Source: Neoroseomonas eburnea
GTDB lineage: Bacteria > Pseudomonadota > Alphaproteobacteria > Acetobacterales > Acetobacteraceae
Direction: 5' to 3'
NCBI RefSeq assembly: GCF_018129005.1
Contig: NZ_JAAEDL010000001.1
Coordinates: forward strand, 372,001-436,000
DNA: 64,000 bases
The position numbers and the translations under genes were made by a program. The notes under the pieces were generated by a model that saw only the letters and a list, made by a program, of their open reading frames with translations, made no database searches and was not told the DNA's origin. Position 1 is the stretch's first letter. Every line of letters starts with the position of its first letter. Below, piece by piece: positions 17,095 to 26,120 of this stretch.

Positions 17095-17928
17095 TCAGCC
17101 CTGGAAGAGGCTGAGCAGGCTCTGCGGCGCCTGGTTGGCGATGGAGAGCGACTGCGTGCCGAGCTGCTGGCGGATCTGCAATGCCTGCAGCCGCGCCGAT
17201 TCCTTCGCCAGGTCGGCGTCGATCAGCGCGCCGAGGCCGCCGTCGAGCGCGTCGAGCTTGTCGCGGTTGTAGGCGATCTGGGCATCGACATAGCGCGAGT
17301 CCGAGCCGTACTGGTTCAGCGCATTGGCGATGACGGTGTTGACATTGCCCCAGTCGCCGCCGGCGGCAATGGCGGCCTGGGCCGTCGCCGCATCGGTCGG
17401 CGCGGCCGCGATCACCATGGTGCCAAGCCCGTCCACCGAGGTCAGGGTGTAGGTCGTACCGGCCTCGTTGCGGGTGGTCGTGATGTCGCCGCCCGCCGGC
17501 GCGGTGGTGGAGAGCAGCGTGCGCCCGTTGTAGGTGGCATCCGTGATGAAGTTCTGGATCTGGGTGCGCAGCGCCTCGTACTGGGCTTCGTATTGCGCAC
17601 GCTGGTCGGTGTTGAGCGTGTCGTCGGCGAGGCGCACCAGGGTTTCGCGCACCTTCACCATGGTCTCGGACACCTTGTTGAGGCCGGAGAGCGCGGTGTC
17701 GAGAATGCCCTTCACGCCGCCGAGCTGCTCGTTCGCGGCGGTCAGGCCGGCGACGTCGGCGCGCACCGATTGCGCCACGGCGAAGGCCGCGCCGTCATCC
17801 TTCGCGTCCGAGACGCGGTAGCCGGTCGAGACGCGCTTCTGCGTGGTGTTCAGCGCCTCATTCGTGCGGTTCAGCGACTGCAGCGCCACCATGGCGCCCA
17901 TATTGGTGTTGACGGAATTGAGGCTCAT
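17095..17928 (-). CDS. flagellin
   Basis: A 277-aa flagellin of the short alphaproteobacterial type. The N-terminal D0/D1 helices read SLNSVNTNMGAMVALQSLNR, then RVSTGYRVSDAKDDGAAFAVA. The C-terminal helix ends LGTQSLSIANQAPQSLLSLFQG (cited in part), the export and polymerisation signal region. A short variable centre rich in Thr/Ala (TTRNEAGTTYTLTSVDG) lacks large D2/D3 domains. The protein is exported by the flagellar type III apparatus and forms the filament. No other flagellar gene is in the window. The start at 17928 gives the standard flagellin beginning; a hairpin sits in the leader (see separate entry). Confidence 0.95.
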   Translation of the reverse strand: MSLNSVNTNMGAMVALQSLNRTNEALNTTQKRVSTGYRVSDAKDDGAAFAVAQSVRADVAGLTAANEQLGGVKGILDTALSGLNKVSETMVKVRETLVRLADDTLNTDQRAQYEAQYEALRTQIQNFITDATYNGRTLLSTTAPAGGDITTTRNEAGTTYTLTSVDGLGTMVIAAAPTDAATAQAAIAAGGDWGNVNTVIANALNQYGSDSRYVDAQIAYNRDKLDALDGGLGALIDADLAKESARLQALQIRQQLGTQSLSIANQAPQSLLSLFQG

Positions 17929-17948
17929 CGGGTTCTTCCCTTCGCAAT

Positions 17949-17965
17949 GACGGGATATTCCCGTC
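17949..17965 (-). promoter_or_regulatory. hairpin in flagellin mRNA leader
   Basis: GACGGGA (17949-17955) and TCCCGTC (17959-17965) form a perfect 7-bp stem with a 3-base loop, about 20-37 bases upstream of the flagellin ATG and just ahead of the ribosome-binding region. In Caulobacter the regulator FlbT acts on the flagellin 5' leader (literature knowledge); a comparable role here is inference. Confidence 0.45.
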
Positions 17966-18025
17966 GGCGTCGAAGTCTTGCGCAGGAAGGTGAAAGAACC
18001 GCTAACCGCGCCGTCGGGGGCGGGC

Positions 18026-18063
18026 AAGAAAAAGCCCCGCGGCCTTTCGGCGGCGGGGCTTTC
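18026..18063 (-). terminator. rho-independent terminator of the cold-shock gene
   Basis: On the minus strand, AAAGCCCCGC and GCGGGGCTTT (18053-18062 and 18031-18040) make a perfect 10-bp stem followed by TTTTTCTT. It lies about 20 bases after the stop of the cold-shock gene and before the flagellin promoter region. This is the clearest classical terminator in the window. Confidence 0.85.
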
Positions 18064-18083
18064 ACGGACCATCCCCGAAGGGA

Positions 18084-18839
18084 TCAGTCCTTCATGTTCA
18101 CGGCCTGGCGACCGCGCTGGCCGTCGCGCACCTCGAGCGAAACCTTCTCGCCCTGCTGCACGTCCTGCTTGCCGGCGCGCTGCAGGACGGAGGAGTGCAG
18201 GAACACATCCTGACCGCCATCGTCCGGCGTCACGAAACCGAAGCCGCGGACCTGGTCGAACCACTTGACCGTGCCGTTGATGTCGTAGGTCGGCCCGCCC
18301 TCATCGCGGCCGAATTCGCGCCGCGGCGGACGGTCGCCGAAAGCGCGCGGCGGACGGTCGCCGAAGCCGCCGCCACCGAAGCCGCCGCCACCGAAATCGC
18401 GGCGCGGGGGACGGTCCCCGAAGTCGCGCCGCGGCGGACGGTCGCCGAAGCCACCGCCACCGAAGCCACCGCCGCCGCCGAAGTCACGGCGCGGGGGGCG
18501 ATCGCCGAAATCGCGCCGCGGGGGACGGTCCCCGAAGCCACCGCCGCCGCCGAAATCGCGACGCGGCGGGCGCGCACCGGCGCCGCCGCCCTCGCCGCGC
18601 TTCAGTTCGACGATCCGCGTCACCAGACGCCGGCCCTGCCGGTCCGTGCCGATCTCGCAGACGAGCTTGTCGCCGGTGTCCGGCGGCTCGATCCCCGCCT
18701 CGGTCAGCGCCGAGGCATGGAAGAAGACGTCGTTGCCGTCCGGCCCGAGCACGAACCCGAAGCCTTTACGACCATTGTACCATTTCACCTCGGCCTCGAT
18801 CGGCCCGGCGCCACCCTGGTTATCGATATCGGAAGACAC
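18084..18839 (-). CDS. double cold-shock-domain protein with Arg/Gly/Pro-rich linker
   Basis: A 251-aa RNA/DNA-binding protein with two cold-shock domains. Domain 1 (about residues 13-80) has RNP1 KGFGFV (25-30) and RNP2 DVFFH (37-41). Domain 2 (about 184-250) has RGFGFV (198-203) and DVFLH (211-215). Between them, residues 82-182 are low complexity, with seven copies of RPPR, mostly as DRPPRRDFG, alternating with runs such as GGGGGFG. Double-CSD proteins occur in alphaproteobacteria as RNA chaperones; this RGG-like linker resembles those of phase-separating eukaryotic RNA proteins (analogy only). The start is GTG at 18839. It has its own strong terminator, so it is monocistronic. Confidence 0.92.
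   Translation of the reverse strand: MSSDIDNQGGAGPIEAEVKWYNGRKGFGFVLGPDGNDVFFHASALTEAGIEPPDTGDKLVCEIGTDRQGRRLVTRIVELKRGEGGGAGARPPRRDFGGGGGFGDRPPRRDFGDRPPRRDFGGGGGFGGGGFGDRPPRRDFGDRPPRRDFGGGGFGGGGFGDRPPRAFGDRPPRREFGRDEGGPTYDINGTVKWFDQVRGFGFVTPDDGGQDVFLHSSVLQRAGKQDVQQGEKVSLEVRDGQRGRQAVNMKD
18294..18596 (-). repeat. tandem coding repeats in the cold-shock protein linker
   Basis: About 300 bases coding for residues 82-182 are built of degenerate repeats of a DRPPRRDFG unit and a GGGGFG unit. At the DNA level, stretches such as GGACGGTC followed by GCCGAA recur many times with synonymous changes, so copy number could vary by slippage or recombination. Confidence 0.75.
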
Positions 18840-18947
18840 GTTCCTGCAGTTCCACGAATAACAGGCGATCCTGCGGGATGCAGGACCGCTGAGTGTCAGG
18901 ATGGCACCGCCAACACCCGAAAGCGAGAAAAATTCGGGGCCGCCTCT

Positions 18948-20210
18948 TCAGGCGAATCGCCGGGGATCGAAGGACGCGATCGGGATCTCCGGCGGGCGGC
19001 CGGAGAGCAGGTCCGCCACCACCCTGCCCGTCCGCGCCCCGGCCACCAGGCCGGTATGGCCGTGGCCGAAGGCATGGATCACGTCCGGCGTCGCGCTCGA
19101 CGGGCCGAGGCAGGGCATGCCGTCCGGCATCGACGGACGATGTCCCATCCACACCTTCACGCGGCTGGTCGGCAGGTCCCGCGGCAGGCCCGGGAAGCAG
19201 CGCAGCAGGTGGTCGCGCAGGATCTCCGCCCGCTTCCAGTTGGGCTCGGCCTCGAGGCCGGCGATCTCCACCTGGCCGGCGCAACGCAGCCCGTTCCGGG
19301 TCCGCATCACCGACATCTTGCCATCCGAGGGCATCAGCCCGTGACGGGGGGCGACCTCGGGGTCCGCGACCTCGGCGTGGTAGCCGCGCTCGGTTTCGAG
19401 CGGCACGTTGTCCCCCGCCGCCGCGGCGAGCGGCTTGGCATGCGCCCCGGCGGCGATGATCGCGGCATCGGCCAGGATGTCGCCCTGGGTCGTGCGCACG
19501 GCGGTCAGCCGCCCGCCCTCGATGGCGAAGCCGGTGGCGGCGGCGCGGCGGAGGTCCGCCCCCTGCCTGACGGCATGCGCCACCAGCGCGGCGGTGTAGG
19601 CGCCGGGGTCGGTGCAGTGCCCGCCCTCCTCCACCAGCACGCCGAAGGTGTAGCGGCGGTCGAGCTCCGGTTCCCGCTGCCGCAGGTCGTTGGCGTCGAG
19701 TTCGATCCAGCGTACGCCGACCCTGTGCCGGATCTCCCAGGCCATGGCCTCGGCCTCGAAATCGGCGCGCGAAGGGTAGACGTAGATCAGGCCGCGGCGC
19801 TCGATCAGGTGGCCGACGCCAGCTTCCTCCGCCAGCGCCTTGTGCAGCGCGGGCGCATCGACCACCAGCGGGCGCAGCGCGCGGGCGGCGGCCTCGACAC
19901 GGTCCCAGGTCCAGCCGGCGCGCAGGTAGCGGATCAGCCACGGCGCGACGCGCGGGAAGTAGGACCAGCGGATCGCCAGCGGCCCGAGCGGGTCCGCGAG
20001 GAACTTCGGCACCTTCTTCCACAGGCCGGGCACCGCCGGCGGGATGACCGACATCGGGCTGAGCCAGCAGCCATTGCCGTAGGAGGCGGCCTGTTCGCCG
20101 CCCGGCTCGGCCGGATCGACAATGGTGACGCGGAAGCCGCGGCGAAGCGCCTCCACGGCCGAGCAGGCGCCGACGATGCCGGCGCCGATCACCGCCACAT
20201 GGCGTGTCAT
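18948..20210 (-). CDS. DadA-like D-amino acid dehydrogenase/FAD oxidoreductase
   Basis: A 420-aa DAO-family flavoprotein. GAGIVG (9-14) binds FAD; ASYGNGCWLSP is the DadA-type substrate/FAD loop. RGYHAEV and the C-terminal FGHGHTGLVAGARTGRV complete the family pattern. D-amino acid dehydrogenases deaminate D-amino acids and feed quinones at the inner membrane face. The start at 20210 overlaps the stop of the isomerase-like gene (ATGA), so this is the last gene of a three-gene operon with an HpxZ-like protein; the real substrate may be another amine or hydroxy acid from that pathway. Confidence 0.88.
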   Translation of the reverse strand: MTRHVAVIGAGIVGACSAVEALRRGFRVTIVDPAEPGGEQAASYGNGCWLSPMSVIPPAVPGLWKKVPKFLADPLGPLAIRWSYFPRVAPWLIRYLRAGWTWDRVEAAARALRPLVVDAPALHKALAEEAGVGHLIERRGLIYVYPSRADFEAEAMAWEIRHRVGVRWIELDANDLRQREPELDRRYTFGVLVEEGGHCTDPGAYTAALVAHAVRQGADLRRAAATGFAIEGGRLTAVRTTQGDILADAAIIAAGAHAKPLAAAAGDNVPLETERGYHAEVADPEVAPRHGLMPSDGKMSVMRTRNGLRCAGQVEIAGLEAEPNWKRAEILRDHLLRCFPGLPRDLPTSRVKVWMGHRPSMPDGMPCLGPSSATPDVIHAFGHGHTGLVAGARTGRVVADLLSGRPPEIPIASFDPRRFA

Positions 20211-20866
20211 GATGCGCGTATTTTCCCGATCGTTTTCGAGGGGCCGGACTGCACCTGCTTGCCCGCCAGATGCTGGTCGAGGAAGAAGAGGCGGTCCTGG
20301 CCCCAGAGCCAAAGGTCGTCACAGAAATAGGTCGGCGCGCCGAAGACGCCGCGGTGCACCGCCTCCAGGTTGTTGCGGTCCCATTCCGCCATCACGGAAG
20401 GGCTTTCCTCCTCCCGGTGCAGGGCTTCGCCGGGCAGTCCTTCCTCCTCGGCGATGGCGACGCGCACGCGCGGGTCGGCGATGTCGCGTTCCTCGAGCCA
20501 CAGCGCGCGCAGCAGCGCGTGGGAGAGCGACATGGCGTCCATGCCACGCGCCTGCGCCGCCATCACCATGCGGCCCGCCGGGCGCTGGTCGGTCGGCGGG
20601 TAGTGCTTCGGCTTCAGCCTCAGCGGCAGGCCGAGATGACGCGACCAGCGGTCGAGTTCCAGCGCGTGGTAGTCCTGCCGTGGCTCCGGCCGCGAGCGCA
20701 GCGGGATGCCGCCGGTGTGCTTGATGACCAGGCGGAAGTCATAGGGCCTGAGGAGGAGCGTCGCGCCGTGGCGCTTCACGATGTCCTGCAACTGCGGCCC
20801 GCCGAGATACATCCACGGCGAGGAGAGGGTGTAGAAGCACTCCACCGTCTGGCCCATGGCGGTCAC
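20207..20866 (-). CDS. 2-hydroxychromene-2-carboxylate isomerase-like DsbA/GST-kappa protein
   Basis: A 219-aa thioredoxin-fold protein of the DsbA/GST-kappa superfamily. It begins with FYTLSSPWMYLGGPQL, where SPW takes the place of the CxxC active site and places a serine for glutathione, as in NahD-type isomerases. It ends GVFGAPTYFCDDLWLWGQDRL, the family's cis-proline region (cited in part). NahD isomerases act in naphthalene and polyaromatic catabolism; many homologues have other, unknown substrates. It is coupled by four-base overlaps to both neighbours, which supports the ATG at 20866. Confidence 0.88.
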   Translation of the reverse strand: MTAMGQTVECFYTLSSPWMYLGGPQLQDIVKRHGATLLLRPYDFRLVIKHTGGIPLRSRPEPRQDYHALELDRWSRHLGLPLRLKPKHYPPTDQRPAGRMVMAAQARGMDAMSLSHALLRALWLEERDIADPRVRVAIAEEEGLPGEALHREEESPSVMAEWDRNNLEAVHRGVFGAPTYFCDDLWLWGQDRLFFLDQHLAGKQVQSGPSKTIGKIRAS

Positions 20867-21267
20867 CCCTTCTGGGTGCGGCCGGGATCGGCCGCGGCGA
20901 GCAGCGAGACATGGGCGGAGACGACGCGCCAGCCATGCCCCGGCAGGCGCGCCATGATCTTCGTCTCGCGCCCGATCAGGCCGGTGCCGACACGCTCGTA
21001 CTCCAGATGGGTGCAGGCGAAGTCGCGGCCGAAGCTGGTGATGTGGATACGCTTCTGCATGCGGGGCGCGTAGGATCTCACGGTGGCGCGGAAGGCGCGG
21101 ATGGCGTCGATGCCGTAGAGGATCTCGGTGATGCCGAAGCGGACGGTGCGCGGGTCCGGCCAGAAGGAGGCATCGAGCACCGCGGTGTCATTGGCCGCGA
21201 TAGCGGTCTCGTAGCGGTCGAAGACCGCGCGGACCTCGGCGATGATGTCTGGGTCGTCGATCTCCAC
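20863..21267 (-). CDS. HpxZ/AtzH-like DUF3225 protein
   Basis: A 134-aa SnoaL/NTF2-fold protein of the DUF3225 family. IIAEVRAVFDRYETAIAAND, then SFWPDPRTVRFGITEILYG and a closing strand with RVVSAHVSLL match HpxZ of oxalurate catabolism and AtzH of the cyanuric acid pathway; AtzH hydrolyses 1,3-dicarboxyurea to allophanate (family knowledge). No amidase partner (AtzF/HpxW) is adjacent, so its job may differ. Translation starts at GTG 21267 with GGGAG about 7 bases ahead. It leads an operon with the isomerase-like and DadA-like genes. Confidence 0.85.
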   Translation of the reverse strand: MEIDDPDIIAEVRAVFDRYETAIAANDTAVLDASFWPDPRTVRFGITEILYGIDAIRAFRATVRSYAPRMQKRIHITSFGRDFACTHLEYERVGTGLIGRETKIMARLPGHGWRVVSAHVSLLAAADPGRTQKG

Positions 21268-21354
21268 GGTCCGGCTCCCGATCCTGCGGAAAGATGCCGC
21301 GCGGCGCCCCGCTTGGCGAGGGCCGAGTTCAGGCCGCCGCGCAGGCCGCAGGTG

Positions 21355-22143
21355 TCAGGGCAAGGGCCGCCAGCTCCAGCACGCGCCCGCGAGTCGCAGG
21401 GAGAGCCAGCCGCCCAGGCCCTCGGGCAGGATGCGGCCGAGCGACGCGCCCGGCAGCCTGTCGCGCAGCCAGGCTGCCTCGTGCCGGCCATGCAGCCGGA
21501 AGGCGGTGCCGAAGATGCGCCGCCATTCCGCTTCGCTGCGGTAGAAGGTCGCGCGGCGGACATGCGCGCATTCCTCGGCCGCCGCCGCGTCCGTGACCGG
21601 ACGCCCGCGCAACAGGCGCGCAAGCCGGAGCAGCCGCCGCTCGGCCTTCGATCCCTCCGGGAGGCGATGCACCAACGGGGCGCCGAGATGCGGCTCGACC
21701 CAGGTCTCCCGGACGGGAAAGAGGGCCAGCAGGATGCCCTCCGGCGTCAGCACCCGCCGCAGTTCGGCGAGCGCCTTCTCAGGTTCGGGAACGTGCTCGA
21801 AGACCTGGTTCGCCGTCACCACGTCGAAGCTGCCGTCGGCGAAGGGCAGCGAAGCGTCGGGGGAGAACAGCGCGACGCGGCCCGGCACGCGGACACCGAG
21901 GGAGAACATGTCCCACTCCGCGTTCTTCACATCCACGCCGAAGGCGTCGAAGCCCTGGGCGAGCGCCGCCTCCAGCAACCCGCCGCGGCCGCAGCCGAAA
22001 TCAAGGAACCGCCCGCCGGGGCGCGCGAGGCTCGCGGCCATCTCCGCCGCGAAGCCGTAGTTGCGCGACACGACTAGGACCGGAGGAGGACGGCCGCCCC
22101 CTCCCTGCTCAGGCATCCGGGCCAGCAAGGTGCTGGCTCGCAT
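21355..22143 (-). CDS. class I SAM-dependent methyltransferase
   Basis: A 262-aa methyltransferase. Motif I FLDFGCGRGG (46-55) binds S-adenosylmethionine, followed by an acidic post-I residue (GVDVKN). SFDVVTANQVFEHVPEPEKAL matches the methyltransferase 11 motif II/III region (cited in part), and LTPEGILLALFP is the next strand. The substrate is unknown. It is not clearly linked to its neighbours. The start is uncertain: ATG 22143 has no ribosome-binding site, and ATG 22116 (MPEQGGG) is equally possible. Confidence 0.85.
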   Translation of the reverse strand: MRASTLLARMPEQGGGGRPPPVLVVSRNYGFAAEMAASLARPGGRFLDFGCGRGGLLEAALAQGFDAFGVDVKNAEWDMFSLGVRVPGRVALFSPDASLPFADGSFDVVTANQVFEHVPEPEKALAELRRVLTPEGILLALFPVRETWVEPHLGAPLVHRLPEGSKAERRLLRLARLLRGRPVTDAAAAEECAHVRRATFYRSEAEWRRIFGTAFRLHGRHEAAWLRDRLPGASLGRILPEGLGGWLSLRLAGACWSWRPLP

Positions 22144-22198
22144 CCAGCCGGGGCGTGCAGCGCTGCCACCCGTCCGCTGACTTCCGTCATAATCGGTG

Positions 22199-22990
22199 TC
22201 ACCCCGCCGCCGCGACCGCGCGCTTGGCCATGACCGTCACCAGATGGGCACGATATTCGGCGCTGCCGTGGATGTCGCTGTTGAGGTCGTCCGCGGCCTG
22301 CTTCACGCCGGCGACAGCATCCACCGACCAGTTGGCGGCAAGTGCGGCCTCCATGTCCGCCTGGCGGAAGACGCAGGGGCCGGCGCCATTGACCGCGACG
22401 CGCACGCCGCCGGCCGTCTTCGCCACGAAGACGCCGGCCATGACGTAGCGGCTCGCCGGGTTCTTCATCTTGGCGTAGCCCGCCTTCTCCGGGATCGGAA
22501 ACTCGATCGCGGTCAGGATCTCGCTCGGCTCGAGCGCCGTGGTGAACATCCCGAGGAAGAAGTCGTCCGCGGCGATCTTGCGGCTGGAAGTGTGGATGGT
22601 CGCGCCCAGGCCGAGCACGGCAGCCGGGTAATCCGCCGCCGGGTCGTTGTTGGACACCGAACCGCCCATCGTGCCGCGATTGCGCACCTGCACGTCGCCG
22701 ATATGGTCGGCCATATAGGCGAGCGCCGGGATGGCGGCCTTCACCTCCGCGCTCGTCGCGACCTCGACATGGCGGGTCAGCGCGCCGATGACGATGGCAT
22801 TGCCGACCTTCCTGATGCCCTTGAGCTCGGCGATGCCTGACAGGTCCACCAGCGCCGAGGGCTTGTTCAGCCGATGCTTGAGCGCCGGCAGCAGTGTGTG
22901 GCCGCCGGAGATCGCCTTCGCGTCGGGATCGGCCAGCAGCTTGACGGCGTCGGCGACCGTGGCGGGCTTGTGGTAGGCAAAATCGTACAT
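22199..22990 (-). CDS. CoxM-like FAD-binding subunit of a molybdenum hydroxylase
   Basis: A 263-aa medium subunit of the xanthine dehydrogenase/CO dehydrogenase family. The FAD-binding motifs are AISGGHTLLPAL (26-37) and TMGGSVSNNDPAAD (107-120), as in CoxM. The protein takes electrons from the Fe-S subunit and passes them to an acceptor such as quinone. AAGGAGC precedes the ATG at 22990. It is the third gene of a CoxS-CoxL-CoxM cluster; the order S-L-M differs from the M-S-L order of classic CO dehydrogenase operons. Confidence 0.93.
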   Translation of the reverse strand: MYDFAYHKPATVADAVKLLADPDAKAISGGHTLLPALKHRLNKPSALVDLSGIAELKGIRKVGNAIVIGALTRHVEVATSAEVKAAIPALAYMADHIGDVQVRNRGTMGGSVSNNDPAADYPAAVLGLGATIHTSSRKIAADDFFLGMFTTALEPSEILTAIEFPIPEKAGYAKMKNPASRYVMAGVFVAKTAGGVRVAVNGAGPCVFRQADMEAALAANWSVDAVAGVKQAADDLNSDIHGSAEYRAHLVTVMAKRAVAAAG

Positions 22991-23051
22991 CTCGCTTGCT
23001 CCTTGCGTCGCGATCCGGCCGGTCTACGCCTCCGCGCCTCGACAGGGTCCG

Positions 23052-23069
23052 CGCGAAGCGTGCTTCGCG
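23052..23069. repeat. perfect short palindrome in the coxL-coxM gap
   Basis: CGCGAAGC (23052-23059) and GCTTCGCG (23062-23069) are perfect arms with two bases between. The 120-base gap between the L and M genes otherwise shows nothing. It could be a processing or stabilising hairpin that sets subunit ratios (inference). Confidence 0.4.
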
Positions 23070-23110
23070 GGGTGTCTCGGCGCTCCGACGATCGGCCGGC
23101 GGCTGGTCCC

Positions 23111-25501
23111 CTACTCCGCCGCCTGACGGCGGCCGCCATTGATGATCTGCCAGATCTTGGCCGGTGTCGCCGGCATGTCCAGTGTCCGTACGCCGTAATC
23201 GCGCAGCGCATCCACCACGGCGTTGATGACGGCGGGCGGGGAGCCGATCGCACCCACCTCCCCGCAGCCCTTCACGCCGAGAGGATTGTGCGTGCACAGC
23301 GTGGTGTGCGTCGCCACGCCGACCGGCGGCAGGTCATCCGCGCGCGGCATGGTGTAGTCCATCATCGACCCCGAGAGGAGCTGGCCATCCGCGTCGTAGA
23401 TGCAGGTCTCCAGCAGCGCCTGGCCGATGCCCTGGGCGATGCCGCCCTGCACCTGGCCCTCCACGATCATCGGGTTGATGACTCGGCCGACATCGTCCAC
23501 GGCCGTGAAGTTCACCATCGAGACCTTGCCCGTGTCGGGGTCGATCTCGACCTCGGCGATGTGGCAGCCGCCGGGATAGGTGAAGTTCTTGGGGTCGTAG
23601 AAGGCGGTTTCCTCGAGCCCGGGCTCGAGTTCGTCGATCGGGTAGTTGTGCGGCACGTAGGCGGCCACCGAGATGTCCACCAGCGCCTTGGTCTTGTCCG
23701 TGCCGGCGACGCGGAAGGTGCCGCGGTCGAACTCGATGTCGTCGACCGAGGCCTCCATCAGGTGGGCGGCGATGCGCTTGCCCTTGGCGATGATCTTGTC
23801 CATCGCCTTCATCATCGCGCTGCCGCCGACCGCGAGGCTTCGGGACCCGTAGGTGCCCATGCCGAAGGGCACCTTGGCTGTATCGCCATGCACGATGTCC
23901 ACCTGGGATACCGGCACGCCGAGCTTGTCGGCGACGAGCTGGGCGAAGGTGGTCTCGTGCCCCTGGCCGTGGCTGTGCGCGCCGGTCAGCACCGTCACGC
24001 TGCCGGTCGGGTGCACGCGGATGGTGCCGACCTCATAGAGGCCCGCACGGGCGCCAAGGCTGCCCACCACGGCCGAAGGAGCGATGCCGCAGGCCTCCAG
24101 GTAGGTCGAGCAGCCGATGCCGCGCAGCTTGCCCTGCCGGGCGGCTTCAGCGCGGCGCGCTTCGAAGCCGGCCCAGTCGGCCGCGGCCAGCGCCTGGTCC
24201 AGCGTCGCCTGGTAGTTGCCGGAATCGTACTGCAGCGCCACCGGCGTCTGGTAGGGGAACTGGTCGGGCTGGATGAAGTTGCGGCGACGGAGCTCGATGC
24301 GGTCGATGCCGGTCTCCTTCGCCGCCACGTCCATCAGCCGTTCCAGCAGGAAGGTCGCCTCCGGCCGGCCGGCGCCGCGATAGGCGTCCACCGGCACGGT
24401 GTTGGTGAAGACCGCCTTCACCTCACAGTAGATCACCGGCGTCGTGTAGGTGCCGGCGAGCAGCGTGGCATAGAGGTAGGTCGGCACGCAGGGCGCGAAG
24501 GTGGACAGGTAGGCGCCCATGTTGGCGTAGGTGTGCACGCGCAGGCCGAGGATCTTGCCGTTCGCATCCAGCGCGAGCTCGGCCTTCGACACGTGGTCGC
24601 GGCCGTGCGCGTCCGACATGAAGGATTCGGTGCGGTCCGCCGTCCACTTGACCGGGCGGGCCAGCTTGCCGGCCGACCAGGTGACGATCGCCTCCTCGGC
24701 GTAGTGGTAGATCTTGGAGCCGAAGCCGCCGCCGACATCCGGCGCGACCACGCGCAGCTTGCTCTCGGGAATGTGCAGCACGTTGGCGCCCATCAGCAGG
24801 CGAATGACGTGCGGGTTCTGGCTGGTGGTATGGAGGGTGTACTCGCCCGTCGTGCGGTCGAACTCGCCGAGCGCGGCGCGCGGCTCCATCGCGTTCGGGA
24901 TCAGGCGGTTGTTGACCAGGTCCAGCGAGACGACCTTGGCGGCGCCGGCGAAAGCCTGGTCGAGCACCGCCTTGTCGCCGATGTGCCAGTCGTAGCAGAG
25001 GTTGTTCGCCACGCCGTCATGGATCACCGGCGCGCCGGGCTTCAGCGCGGCTTCCATGGTCGCCGCGGCCGGCAGCACCTCATAGTCCACGATGACCGCT
25101 TCCGCCGCGTCGCGCGCCTGTTCGCGCGTCGCGGCGATGGCGACGGCGACCGGGTCGCCGACATGGCGCACCTTCTCGGCCGCCATGACCGGGTGCGGCG
25201 GCTCGGCCATCGGCGAGCCGTCCTTGTTGTGGATCTGCCACCCGCAGGGCAGGCCGCCGAGCGCGTCCTTCGCCATGTCGGCGCCGGTGAACACCGCGAC
25301 CACGCCCGGCATCTTCGCCGCCGCGGCGGTGTCAACGCCCCTGATGCGCGCATGGGCGTGCGGGCTGCGGACGATCCAGGCGTGCAGCTGCCCCTGGCGG
25401 TTGAAGTCGTCCGTGTAGGCGCCGCGTCCCTGGAGGAAACGGAAATCCTCCTTCCGCCGGACGCTCGCGCCGATGCCTTCGAACGGTGCCACGACGTTCA
25501 T
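23111..25501 (-). CDS. CoxL-like molybdopterin-binding large subunit (form II)
   Basis: A 796-aa large subunit of the xanthine dehydrogenase family. The N-terminal part ([20 protein letters not shown], exactly a family a/b hammerhead element) is followed by the molybdopterin domains with GGGFGSK and the active-site loop AYRGAGR (about 373-379). True CO dehydrogenases have AYxCSFR with a catalytic cysteine there; AYRGAGR marks form II, whose substrates are mostly unknown N-heterocycles or aldehydes. The C-terminal GCGEVGAIG contains the conserved glutamate. It acts as an (LMS)2 complex in the cytoplasm. GAGGGG precedes the start. Confidence 0.93.
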   Translation of the reverse strand: MNVVAPFEGIGASVRRKEDFRFLQGRGAYTDDFNRQGQLHAWIVRSPHAHARIRGVDTAAAAKMPGVVAVFTGADMAKDALGGLPCGWQIHNKDGSPMAEPPHPVMAAEKVRHVGDPVAVAIAATREQARDAAEAVIVDYEVLPAAATMEAALKPGAPVIHDGVANNLCYDWHIGDKAVLDQAFAGAAKVVSLDLVNNRLIPNAMEPRAALGEFDRTTGEYTLHTTSQNPHVIRLLMGANVLHIPESKLRVVAPDVGGGFGSKIYHYAEEAIVTWSAGKLARPVKWTADRTESFMSDAHGRDHVSKAELALDANGKILGLRVHTYANMGAYLSTFAPCVPTYLYATLLAGTYTTPVIYCEVKAVFTNTVPVDAYRGAGRPEATFLLERLMDVAAKETGIDRIELRRRNFIQPDQFPYQTPVALQYDSGNYQATLDQALAAADWAGFEARRAEAARQGKLRGIGCSTYLEACGIAPSAVVGSLGARAGLYEVGTIRVHPTGSVTVLTGAHSHGQGHETTFAQLVADKLGVPVSQVDIVHGDTAKVPFGMGTYGSRSLAVGGSAMMKAMDKIIAKGKRIAAHLMEASVDDIEFDRGTFRVAGTDKTKALVDISVAAYVPHNYPIDELEPGLEETAFYDPKNFTYPGGCHIAEVEIDPDTGKVSMVNFTAVDDVGRVINPMIVEGQVQGGIAQGIGQALLETCIYDADGQLLSGSMMDYTMPRADDLPPVGVATHTTLCTHNPLGVKGCGEVGAIGSPPAVINAVVDALRDYGVRTLDMPATPAKIWQIINGGRRQAAE

Positions 25502-25535
25502 GACCTGTCCCCTCCCTTGAGGGCTTTTCGTTGAG

Positions 25536-25557
25536 CGGGCCGGCTTCGCCGGTCCCG
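25536..25557. repeat. imperfect palindrome in the coxS-coxL gap
   Basis: CGGGCCGGC (25536-25544) and GCCGGTCCCG (25548-25557) pair with one bulged base around TTC. It lies in the 115 bases between the S and L genes and is followed by a second GC-rich palindromic patch near 25566-25590. Confidence 0.35.
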
Positions 25558-25616
25558 AATTGTTGAGGCGCGCGCGAGCGCGCCCGATTGCCCGCGGCCG
25601 GCAAAGCCGCCCGCCG

Positions 25617-26120
<504 letters not shown>

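Noticed and set aside
18294-18596. Possible CRISPR-like or minisatellite array
   Set aside because: The repeats are in frame inside an intact protein and encode RPPR/GGFG units; there are no regular spacers.
23111-25501. True aerobic CO dehydrogenase large subunit
   Set aside because: The active-site loop lacks the required cysteine (AYRGAGR instead of AYxCSFR).
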